From NCBI GenBank assembly GCA_004555735.1, contig SFHH01000037.1, positions 1 through 14,235 of the forward strand: DNA of 14,235 nt, written 5' to 3'. The notes beneath the pieces were generated by a model, which saw nothing but the letters and a program-made list of their open reading frames with translations, was not told the origin of the DNA and did not search any database. A program made the translations under genes and the position numbers. The DNA comes from Acidaminococcus fermentans (GTDB lineage Bacteria; Bacillota_C; Negativicutes; Acidaminococcales; Acidaminococcaceae). How positions within the stretch are numbered: the stretch's first letter is position 1; each line of letters opens with the position of its first letter. Below, one piece after another: positions 1 to 6,680 of this stretch.

Positions 1-336
1 AAAACCATGAAAGAAGCTATCCAGAAGCGGGATGAAATCCTTGCATCATATGGTGAAAAAGCTCCAAGAGCAATGGCCTGCTTGGAAGACGGATTCGAAG
101 ATGCCATGACGGTCATGGTTTTGCCAAAAGGAATGAGACGGTTTTTCCGGACATCCAACCACAATGAAACAGCACTGATGCGTCTAATGGAATCGACCTT
201 GATAGAACTGAACGAAAAGAGACAGGCAGGCAAGGCCGTCTTTTCTCACCAAAGCTACGAAGAAATGATGAAAAGTGATACCTCTGCTGAACTGAAAAGA
301 GCAGCAATTCGTCAAATTAACATGGCTGCAGCCTAA
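1..336 (+). pseudogene. IS256-family transposase, C-terminal remnant with an internal deletion
   Basis: The reading frame is open from base 1, so the start of the gene lies outside the window; the ATG at 7 is probably internal. The protein carries the C-terminal hallmarks of IS256/mutator-type DDE transposases: a GFEDAMTVMVLPKGMRRFFRTSNH stretch split over residues 29-52, then RLMESTLIELNE. In intact relatives RTSNH is followed by about 20 residues of the type IERLNRELKRR...FPNE before the RLM segment. Here SNH runs straight into NETALMRLM, which suggests an in-frame loss of roughly 60 bases that keeps the frame open. The missing block holds the conserved ERxNxExKRR region near the third catalytic acidic residue, so the product should be inactive. 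The element's right end probably lies between the stop codon and about 381, where an ATTTATACATAAATTTGGAC-like stretch resembles IS256-family ends. The family call is firm. The deletion is judged from remembered family sequence. Confidence 0.8.
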
Positions 337-394
337 TGATTTCAAAGCCTAAAGGAATTTATACATAAATTTGGACTTGACTAAATGGTAGAAT

Positions 395-453
395 AATAAA
401 GTAGGGTTGTTGTACGTGTATGGAGTCCACACGTACAACAACCCTACTTTATT
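395..453. terminator. Perfect 25-bp hairpin terminator downstream of the ESS carrier
   Basis: Bases 395-419 and 429-453 are exact reverse complements, giving a 25-bp stem around a 9-base loop. The stem starts with A-rich and ends with T-rich sequence, so it can terminate in both directions: the minus-strand carrier ends at 458 and the transposase remnant comes from the other side. Its core, AAAGTAGGGTTGTTGTACG, recurs with one change in the hairpin at 11687-11733. Confidence 0.85.
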
Positions 454-457
454 TATT

Positions 458-1843
458 TTACCGGGCACAGGGCTTTTTACTCTTGGCGGAAAGGATATCG
501 GCGAACTTCCGGTCACCGTGCCAGAAGTTCCGGCGAGCGGTGATGTAGAATCCTAGCCAGATGATGAAGCTTCCGACCCAGATCTGCCAGGCTGGCAGTT
601 TGGTGGACAGCAGAGGGCCCAGGACTACATAGGGGATGGCCAGGGGATACAGCAGAGAGACCGCGGATGCGACGGATTCCTGACCGGTGGTCTCGAATTT
701 GGGGTCCACCACCCGCAGCAGCATCAGGCCAGTTGCCAAGACGCCGCTTTCCAGTCCATAGCTGGCTACGGCCCGTTCGAACCAGTCCACATCGAAGATC
801 TTCCAGGGGAAGTAGAAGTTGGCAGCCAGGTTGACCAAAATCATTGCAGTGATGGTGACCAGAAGAGGCACCATGTACAGGGAGAATACCTTCAGGGATA
901 GGGTGGCGATGGCGGCGCAGACCAGGTAATCCAGGGCTACTCCAGAAATCCGGTTGATGGTGGCACGGTCGATGTAATCCTGCCAGTCCAGTTTCCGCAT
1001 CACATAATTCAGGAAAGCTCCCAATACCATGGCACAGGCGAAATGAGGGATCTCTTTTAAAAGAGGATGGAGCATCGTCAGGCCTTTGGACATGAGAGTG
1101 GCGCCGCCGAAGATCAGGCCGGTGATGGCCAGCTGGAGAGCCAAAGGATCCAGGGCGTCATTGTAGGTGACGCCTTTGCCGATGGCAGTCCGCTTTTCCA
1201 GGGGGACGATCCCTTCCCGGATGTCCTGGGGGATTTCCTGGGGCTTTAGGACTTTTTGGGCATAGCCCCGGCGGACTCCGATGTTGATGACGATCATCCC
1301 GATGACGATACCGGAAACTAGACCGGCGGTGGCCATGGTGTTGGCTACGGAGATCCCTTCTGCCCAGCCGTACTGGGCCAGTGCCACACCCACGGCGTTA
1401 GCGGTCCCGTGGCCGCCGTGGAATCCGTAGACCGGGGTCAGTCCGAAGCTGACGGGCAGATTGGGGAAAAAGGGAATCAGCAGGATGGTGAGGCCCAACC
1501 CCACCAGTACCTGGGTCTGATGGACCAGGCCGGAAACCGTTACGGCAGAAGCGGCGACTCGACCGAAATTCTTGCTGGGTTTGGTTCCTACAAAGCCCAG
1601 CCCCAGGACTACAGAAGTCAGCTGGCCGGGCCATTGGGTGATGGTTTTGCCGATGGGCAGGGAAACGCCAGTGAAGTGACCCAGGATCTGGGGCCCCAGC
1701 AGCAGGCCGATGAATCCAGCCAGCAGGGAAGCTGGCAGGTAGAGGTTCTGGAGAGGCCGGCAGTGTTTGCGCAGGGCCAGGCCGGCCATCAGCAGGAGGC
1801 TCAAAGTGAAGAAATCAGCGAAAGCAATTTTTAAGGGGTTCAT
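458..1843 (-). CDS. GltS/ESS-family sodium:carboxylate (glutamate-type) symporter
   Basis: This 461-residue, strongly hydrophobic membrane protein belongs to the glutamate:Na+ symporter (ESS, GltS) family. The N-terminal half shows LYLPASLLAGFIGLLLGPQILG (about residues 34-55), the loop motif GFHGGHGTANAVG (about 139-151) and several hydrophobic spans. The C-terminal half has NRISGVALDYLVCAAIATLSLK, a second family signature. The chain is longer than E. coli GltS (about 400 residues), partly because of a charged central loop near residues 190-230. The ATG at 1841-1843 follows an AAAGGAT ribosome site. The gene lies 48 bases after the homocitrate-synthase-like gene on the same strand, so the two are probably one operon. 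The substrate is unproven: family members carry glutamate, but its neighbour suggests a di- or tricarboxylate. It is a distant homologue of the carrier at 6681-8024. Confidence 0.85.
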   Translation of the reverse strand: MNPLKIAFADFFTLSLLLMAGLALRKHCRPLQNLYLPASLLAGFIGLLLGPQILGHFTGVSLPIGKTITQWPGQLTSVVLGLGFVGTKPSKNFGRVAASAVTVSGLVHQTQVLVGLGLTILLIPFFPNLPVSFGLTPVYGFHGGHGTANAVGVALAQYGWAEGISVANTMATAGLVSGIVIGMIVINIGVRRGYAQKVLKPQEIPQDIREGIVPLEKRTAIGKGVTYNDALDPLALQLAITGLIFGGATLMSKGLTMLHPLLKEIPHFACAMVLGAFLNYVMRKLDWQDYIDRATINRISGVALDYLVCAAIATLSLKVFSLYMVPLLVTITAMILVNLAANFYFPWKIFDVDWFERAVASYGLESGVLATGLMLLRVVDPKFETTGQESVASAVSLLYPLAIPYVVLGPLLSTKLPAWQIWVGSFIIWLGFYITARRNFWHGDRKFADILSAKSKKPCAR

Positions 1844-1891
1844 TTGTTCTATCCTTTCGAGAAACAGGGCTCATTGCAGAGAAACCTGGCA

Positions 1892-3094
1892 TCAGGCTTC
1901 TTCCTCTTCTTTGATGGCGGCGGCCAGCCGGGGCAGATCATCTTCCGTAAGGACGGTCCCTGTCCCTGGGGCAGAGAGCTGACAGATCTTTGCATAGAGG
2001 CGGGGGAGTTCTTCTTTTGACAGGGAAAGATGCTGCTTTCCGGCCAGGAGCTGAAGGACTTCTTCCGTGATGTTCTTGGAAAGGAAAGCAATGCGCCGCC
2101 CTCCGAAAGTCTCCGGACGGATCCCTTCTACGGCAAAGGGATCTTGGAGGGATAGGGCGATATGGGCTGCCAGGCTGTCGGAGAAAGCGTATTTTCCTAC
2201 AAAAGGTGCATTGGACGGCACTGGGATGCCGGAAATCTCCGCTACGTAGCGGGACAGCTCCAGCAGCTTGGACAGCTGGACACCGGTGGGGATGCCATAG
2301 AGGCCTTCCAGAGCCACGATGATCTCGATGAGGGAGGCGTTGCCGCAGCGCTCGCCCAGGCCGTTGACGGAACCATCGATCAAGGTGGCACCGCCCCGGA
2401 TGCCGGCCAAGGCATCTGCCAGCCCCAGACCGAAATCATTATGGGTATGGATCCCCAGGATCACCGGGTGGAATCCTGCTGCCTGACAGGCCAGCTGGCA
2501 CATGTTCTGGATCCCTCCCGGGGAAGCGACGCCCACTGTATCGGCCAGGCGCACCCGGGCTGCTCCGGAGCGAGCAGCAGCTCCCATCATGCGCTGGAGG
2601 ATCTGGGGATCGGAACGGGTGGAATCCAGCAGGCTGATATTGCATTCGATATTTTTGCCGGCAATATATTCTGCGGTTTCTTGGATCTTCCGTTCTCTTT
2701 CGCACAGTTCGTTTTCTCCGGCTGCCTTCAGAGAAAAAGAAGCATGGATCACATCTGGATGGGTCTCTGCTTGGAGGTCGATCATCTGTTTCAGGCGAGG
2801 CAGGTCCGATGTGTTGAAATTCAGGACTTCCGTTTTGATTTGTCTGCGGGGCAGGGCGCACAGGCCTGCATTGATTTCCAGGGCCTTTTCATCGGGCTGG
2901 TCCCCGTGCCAGGTGTTGTAGAGCTGAACTTGCTGGATCCCGGCTTTATCCAGCCTCTGCACCAGGCCCATCCGTTCTTCCTGGGAGAAGGAGACACCGG
3001 CTGTCTGTTCCCCTTCCCGCAGGGTGACATCGCACAGGACCAGAGGCCCGGAAGGGGCCAGATTTTCGTTGTAAGGGCTTACGCTGCGTTCCAT
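1892..3094 (-). CDS. Homocitrate/2-isopropylmalate synthase-like DRE-TIM enzyme
   Basis: This 400-residue protein has the alpha-isopropylmalate/homocitrate synthase catalytic barrel, whose members condense acetyl-CoA with a 2-oxo acid. Visible motifs are DVTLREGEQTAGVSF (residues 22-36, with R26 and likely metal ligand E27), IHTHNDFGLG (215-224, metal ligands H216 and H218) and NGLGERCGNASLIE (244-257). The C-terminal linker (about 290-340) looks like the synthase subdomain, but there is no long LeuA-type regulatory domain. TLREGEQ is more typical of homocitrate-type than leucine-type enzymes. The glutamate usually found in the second strand (IExG) appears as Q57 in VQLYN, which is unusual. 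ATG at 3094 is preferred because GGAGG lies 9 bases upstream; a TTG at 3100 is only 3 bases from it. It is probably co-transcribed with the carrier at 458-1843. The true substrate, homocitrate or citramalate-like, is open. Confidence 0.8.
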   Translation of the reverse strand: MERSVSPYNENLAPSGPLVLCDVTLREGEQTAGVSFSQEERMGLVQRLDKAGIQQVQLYNTWHGDQPDEKALEINAGLCALPRRQIKTEVLNFNTSDLPRLKQMIDLQAETHPDVIHASFSLKAAGENELCERERKIQETAEYIAGKNIECNISLLDSTRSDPQILQRMMGAAARSGAARVRLADTVGVASPGGIQNMCQLACQAAGFHPVILGIHTHNDFGLGLADALAGIRGGATLIDGSVNGLGERCGNASLIEIIVALEGLYGIPTGVQLSKLLELSRYVAEISGIPVPSNAPFVGKYAFSDSLAAHIALSLQDPFAVEGIRPETFGGRRIAFLSKNITEEVLQLLAGKQHLSLSKEELPRLYAKICQLSAPGTGTVLTEDDLPRLAAAIKEEEEA

Positions 3095-3123
3095 TGACAA
3101 AATCCTCCGTTCTTTTTTATAGT
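3094..3123 (+). promoter_or_regulatory. Sigma-A-type promoter for the LysR gene, overlapping the divergent start codon
   Basis: TTGACA at 3094-3099 matches the -35 consensus exactly. TATAGT at 3118-3123 is a near-consensus -10 at 18-base spacing. The expected start site is near 3130, ahead of the ribosome site at 3141-3148. The -35 hexamer touches the ATG of the divergent synthase gene and only 59 bases separate the two start codons, so the two transcription units must share control DNA. Confidence 0.65.
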
Positions 3124-3153
3124 ATAAGGAATAGCAGTCAAGAGGTGAGTCAG

Positions 3154-4110
3154 ATGTTTTCCAATCCCAATCCTCATTATTTCATTGTATTGAGCCAGTC
3201 CGACAGTATTTCTGCCGCTGCGGAGAAGCTCCATGTTTCTCACCAGAACCTCAGCAAGTACATCAAAAACCTGGAACAGGAATACCAGATCACGCTTTTT
3301 ACCCGTGTGCCCCGGCTGAAGCTTACGGAAGCCGGAGAAATCATGCTGGAAACCATGCGGGAACTGGCTTTTTCTGAAGAAAATCTCCAAATCCGGTTGG
3401 AAGAAATCCGTCATGCCAAAATCGGGAAGCTGCGGATAGGGGCGCCGGAGGGCCGGTTCCGCATTGTCTTTCCGGAACTCCTGGTCCGCATGAAAGAACT
3501 GTATCCCCAGGTGCGGATCGAAGCAGTGGCTGCGCCTTCCCATGCTCTGCAGAAGCTGCTCAGGGAGAACGAACTGGATCTGGCGCTCATCGACCGGTAT
3601 TTTGCCGATGTCATCCAATTCCGCCATCTGTATCATCTGGACGAAAGGCTCTTCCTGGTTATTTCCCACAATCTGCTGCAGACTGTTTTTTCAGAAAAAT
3701 CAGCGGAACGTCTGACAGACTTCCAGCAGGGAATCTATTTGGAAGCGTTTGCTAAGGTCCCGTTCATCCTGAATTCGCCCAATTCGATTTCCCGGTATTA
3801 TCTGGACCGGTGGCAGGCAGAACACCAGCTGCAGCTTCCTGCCATCATGGAACTGCCCCAGCTGGATATGCAGATCCTGCTCAGTGCCAGGGATTACGGG
3901 GCCAGTTTCTGCTGGTCCATGTACCTTCCCAGTATCCGGTAGCAGAACCGGCTGCATCCGGATAACCCTCTTTATGCCTTCCCGATTTTGGAATTTCCCG
4001 CCCGGAACCAGGTGGTCCTGGCTGCGCTGAAAAATAAGAAACTGTCTGCTTTTGCGGCGGCATTTGCTCGACTGCTGCGGGAACAGTGTGAAAAGCTCGC
4101 TTCTTTCTGA
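3154..4110 (+). pseudogene. LysR-family transcriptional regulator interrupted by an in-frame TAG
   Basis: The N-terminus is a LysR winged helix-turn-helix: ISAAAEKLHVSHQNLSKYIK, followed by LEQEYQITLFTR and LTEAGEIML. A substrate-binding domain follows from about residue 90 (IGKLRIGAPEGRF). The frame stops at TAG 3940-3942 after 262 residues. It then continues in the same frame for 55 more sense codons (QNRLHPDNPLYAFPILEF onward) to TGA at 4108-4110. Rejoined, the protein is about 318 residues, normal for the family, so a single base substitution has most likely created the stop. The product lacks the end of the effector domain but keeps the DNA-binding domain. ATG at 3154 is chosen because AGAGGTGA (3141-3148) sits just upstream and the LysR domain begins there. 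It is divergent from the synthase-carrier operon, which it would be expected to control. Confidence 0.85.
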
Positions 4111-4265
4111 ACGACTTTACCATATCATATCTATTTGCAACAAAAAAGAATTTTATACTTGAATGGATGCAACTGAATAGTTGCAAGTATTTCTATGGAA
4201 AAGGGAAGTGCTGCCTGAGAAATATCACCGTCACGGTCAAATGCCGGAAATACAGAATATAAATA
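4111..4265. other. AT-rich spacer with a nested hairpin between convergent LysR genes
   Basis: No convincing gene is present. Bases 4168-4174 and 4179-4185 (TGCAACT/AGTTGCA) form a perfect 7-bp stem with a 4-base loop. It is nested inside a weaker ATACT/AGTAT pairing at 4155-4159 and 4186-4190. TTGCAAC also occurs once more at 4135-4141. There is no T-run after the hairpin, so it does not look like a terminator. It could be an operator or an RNA structure. Confidence 0.4.
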
Positions 4266-4307
4266 AACAATGGGCTCTACCGGTTTTGGTCGGCAGAACC
4301 CATTGTT
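4266..4307. terminator. Bidirectional terminator between two convergent LysR genes
   Basis: Bases 4266-4282 and 4291-4307 pair as a 17-bp stem with two mismatches (arm AACAATGGGCTCTACCG). The plus side is followed by TTTTA and the minus side by TTATTT-type sequence. It lies between the interrupted LysR gene ending at 4110 and the minus-strand LysR gene ending at 4415, so it can serve both. Confidence 0.7.
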
Positions 4308-4414
4308 TTAAAGTCGTACAAGGTTCTTTTAAACGTTTACTGTTTTGAGTCCGCTCTCTTGGGGGGATAAGCAGCGGTTTTTCGTTTCCCGCTTCTAAGT
4401 TTTCCTGATTGGAT
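4308..4414. other. Spacer downstream of the second LysR gene, nothing recognised
   Basis: About 107 bases lie between the terminator and the end of the minus-strand regulator. I see no open frame with a ribosome site, no RNA gene and no clear repeat in it. Confidence 0.4.
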
Positions 4415-5347
4415 TCACCAAATCTGCTTCTGGGGAAATAGTTCCGCCAGTTTGGCATCTACAGCATGTTTTGTGCCATGGAAGTACGTTGTCAGAAGGC
4501 GTTTGAATAAGGTTATCTCGTAGCGCCGCAGTTTCGCGGTATTGCTTTCTACCGCCAGAAAGACATCGTAGGTAGGGTTCGATCCGGCCAGGGCAGAAAT
4601 GGCGCACTGTTCTCCATTGGCCAATTGTTCTTTTACAAAACAGATCGGTGCGAAGAACCAGTAGTCGTTTTTCATCAGTTTCCAGGCGAGTTGGTAGGAA
4701 TCGACAGAGTAGGTAGGCGTGACTCCTATGGGAACGTAGCGCTGATACCATTTCCGGAAACTGTGGCCACAATTGATGTAGATCATTTTTTCCATATCCA
4801 GTTCCCGCGGTGTCAGCAGTTTCTTTTTGCGGATGGGGTTTGCACTGAGGATGAGCAGAGGTTCTGAATATAAGAGTTTGGTGCTGATGCCGGGTTCCAG
4901 TTTTTCCTCAAGGCAGAGTCCCAAGTCCATTTCATTCAGGCGGAGCTCTTCATAAATGGATGCTGTATGGGTGGTCCGGATGGTAATTTTCCACTTCTTT
5001 TCATTCCTTCCAAGGGATTCGAAAAAGGCGCGGAGCAGGTAGTTGTTGATGCTATTCGTGCTGCCGACTTTCAATTCCAGAGATTCTTTGTGCTGGGCGA
5101 AGTTTATTAGGGCGTTGTCCATATCCAGCCATGACTGGGCTAGAGGGAGAAAGCGCCTGCCATTTGTGGTCAGCAAAGTCTGGCGGGTCCCTTTGCTGCG
5201 CTGGATCAGAGGCGTGCCGAGTTTCTTTTCCAGCAATTTGAGCCGATAGCTGACTGTTGCCTGGGATACATAGAGCATCTTGGAGGCTTTGCTGATATTA
5301 TTGACCTTGGCAATGATAAGGAATGTTTCAATCAGTTCTTTTTCCAT
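4415..5347 (-). CDS. LysR-family transcriptional regulator of the aldolase-carrier-dehydrogenase operon
   Basis: This 310-residue regulator has a LysR helix-turn-helix at residues 1-60 (ISKASKMLYVSQATVSYRLK, then LEKKLGTPLIQRSKG and LLTTNGRRFLP). A substrate-binding domain starts near residue 90 (LELKVGSTNSINNYLL). An upstream ATG at 5404 would add 19 hydrophobic residues atypical of the family. The ATG at 5347, where the DNA-binding domain begins (MEKELIETFLIIAK), has GGAGG at 5359-5363 and is preferred. It is divergent from the aldolase-like gene across a 270-base AT-rich gap, the usual arrangement for a LysR protein that controls its neighbour. The effector is probably the acid carried or metabolised by that operon, but no residue reveals which. 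Length and motifs look intact, unlike its counterpart at 3154-4110. Confidence 0.85.
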   Translation of the reverse strand: MEKELIETFLIIAKVNNISKASKMLYVSQATVSYRLKLLEKKLGTPLIQRSKGTRQTLLTTNGRRFLPLAQSWLDMDNALINFAQHKESLELKVGSTNSINNYLLRAFFESLGRNEKKWKITIRTTHTASIYEELRLNEMDLGLCLEEKLEPGISTKLLYSEPLLILSANPIRKKKLLTPRELDMEKMIYINCGHSFRKWYQRYVPIGVTPTYSVDSYQLAWKLMKNDYWFFAPICFVKEQLANGEQCAISALAGSNPTYDVFLAVESNTAKLRRYEITLFKRLLTTYFHGTKHAVDAKLAELFPQKQIW

Positions 5348-5617
5348 GGTATGCAGGACCTCCACGAAAAATACAAAAAGAATTAATATATTACATAATA
5401 TCATTGATAATTAAAAATCACAAGAACAAATGAAAAATTCTGAAATTTAGAGACGGAGCGATTCTACTGATTAAAAATAGTGCAGGGAGGATTTAATTAT
5501 TGATTTTTTTGATATTGGTTTGAGTGTTATTTTATTTTTAATTGAGACATAAAGAGCGTAAAATTTGAAATGCAAAAATTATTAAATAATTCAATCAATA
5601 TACAGGAGGCAATGGAT
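5348..5617. promoter_or_regulatory. Divergent AT-rich control region for module B
   Basis: This spacer holds the promoters of the LysR gene (left) and the aldolase operon (right), but no single -35/-10 pair stands out. A TGAT-N8-ATCA dyad (5405-5420) lies about 60 bases from the LysR start and could be a LysR-type site. ATTAAAAAT occurs at 5410-5418 and 5470-5478 and in reverse orientation at 5534-5542. AGGGAGGA at 5484-5491 resembles a ribosome site but lacks a normal start codon at the right distance. AGGAGG at 5604-5609 is the ribosome site of the aldolase-like gene. Confidence 0.5.
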
Positions 5618-6613
5618 ATGAAAATCATGGATTGTACGCTTCGGGACGGTGCGAATGTGGTAGGCGCCGGCTTTTCCAAAGAACTGACTGAGCTCATGCT
5701 GGAAGGCCTGATTGAAAGCCATATTGATACCATTGAAATGGGACACTGCACCGGACTTGGCAGCATGAAGCACGGCGGTAAGAAAGCCCCTGTCACCGAT
5801 GAAGAATACTTTGATGTCATGGCACCTTTCGCTGGAAAGGCCCATATCGGGATGTTCCAGGCTGCTGCCAATGCAGACGAGGAGCTGATTGCCCTGGCGA
5901 AAGCCAAAGGTCTTTCTTTCCTGCGGGTCGGCATCAATGCCAGTGATGGGGAAAAAGCGGAAAAAGCGGTCAAGATGGTCCGCAATGCTGGTCTGGAATG
6001 CAAATTCAGCCTGATGAAAGCCTACGTTTCCACGCCGGAAGAACTTGCCGAAGAAAGCAAAATGCTGGAATCTTTTGGTGTCCAGGCCATCACAATCATG
6101 GATTCGGCCGGATATATGTTCCCGGATCAGGCCGCTGCCTATACGGAAGCCCTTGTGAAGGCAGTATCCATTCCTGTCGGGTTCCATGGCCACAGCAATA
6201 TGGGACTTGCCATTGCCAATGCTCTAGCTGCTGAAAAAGCCGGAGCCGCTTTCATTGACTGTGGACTGATGGGCATGGCCAGAAGTGCTGGCAATATCCA
6301 GACCGAAGTTGCCATTGCTGCTTTCCAGAGGGAAGGTAAGGCTGGGGAATATCCCCTCTACACACTTCTTGATTTTATCGACCAGCGTCTGATGCCGGCC
6401 ATGGACAAAGAAGGGTACCATAATCCGGTGAAACCCCTTGACCTGATCCTGGGGATGTCCGGCTGTCATTCCAGTTTTGTCCCGGTTTTCAGAGAAGTGG
6501 CTGCTGATAAGGGTGTCAGCCTGTACGAGCTGATTGTAGAGACTTCTAAGATCAACCGCAAGAACCCAGACCGGGCTCTGATGGAAAAAGTGGCTGATTC
6601 CCTAAAAAAATGA
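5618..6613 (+). CDS. 4-hydroxy-2-oxovalerate aldolase-like (HMGL/DRE-TIM) protein
   Basis: This 331-residue protein belongs to the HMGL-like TIM-barrel family, closest in layout to 4-hydroxy-2-oxovalerate aldolases (DmpG/BphI/MhpE), which split 4-hydroxy-2-oxo acids into pyruvate and an aldehyde. Motifs: MDCTLRDGAN (residues 4-13; metal ligand D10, R9), TIEMG with conserved E40, GFHGHSNMGLAIANALAA (188-205, metal ligands H190 and H192), and GCHSSF (282-287). True aldolases have a catalytic His two residues after the DG and a Tyr in GVYSSF. Here these positions are Asn13 and His284, so chemistry or substrate may differ. ATG at 5618 is chosen because AGGAGG ends 8 bases upstream; ATG at 5612 is only 2 bases away. 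It is first in a likely operon with the carrier at 6681 and the dehydrogenase at 8064. No acylating aldehyde dehydrogenase partner is nearby, unlike classical meta-cleavage pathways. Confidence 0.8.
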   Translation: MKIMDCTLRDGANVVGAGFSKELTELMLEGLIESHIDTIEMGHCTGLGSMKHGGKKAPVTDEEYFDVMAPFAGKAHIGMFQAAANADEELIALAKAKGLSFLRVGINASDGEKAEKAVKMVRNAGLECKFSLMKAYVSTPEELAEESKMLESFGVQAITIMDSAGYMFPDQAAAYTEALVKAVSIPVGFHGHSNMGLAIANALAAEKAGAAFIDCGLMGMARSAGNIQTEVAIAAFQREGKAGEYPLYTLLDFIDQRLMPAMDKEGYHNPVKPLDLILGMSGCHSSFVPVFREVAADKGVSLYELIVETSKINRKNPDRALMEKVADSLKK

Positions 6614-6623
6614 GGAAAGAATC

Positions 6624-6668
6624 ATGCTTGTTTATTTGACTGAATATCTTATGCCTTACATCGTATAA
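6624..6668 (+). CDS. Possible 14-residue hydrophobic leader ORF ahead of the carrier
   Basis: An ATG at 6624 preceded by AGGAAAG opens a 14-codon frame, MLVYLTEYLMPYIV, that stops at TAA 6666-6668. The stop overlaps the AAGGAGGT ribosome site (6667-6674) of the carrier, so translation of the two could be coupled. It fills most of the 67-base gap between the aldolase-like gene and the carrier. A frame this short can arise by chance, so the call is weak. Confidence 0.25.
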   Translation: MLVYLTEYLMPYIV

Positions 6669-6680
6669 GGAGGTAATGGA

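Noticed and set aside
2162..3097. A 311-codon open frame on the plus strand
   Set aside because: It lies wholly antisense to the synthase-like gene, has no ribosome site and shows no family motifs; long antisense frames are common in half-GC genes.
3940..3942. Pyrrolysine or programmed read-through of the TAG
   Set aside because: LysR regulators are not known pyrrolysine proteins and no recoding signal or Pyl gene is visible; a point mutation is simpler.
5591..6193. A 200-codon open frame on the minus strand
   Set aside because: Antisense to the aldolase-like gene and across its ribosome site; no motifs.
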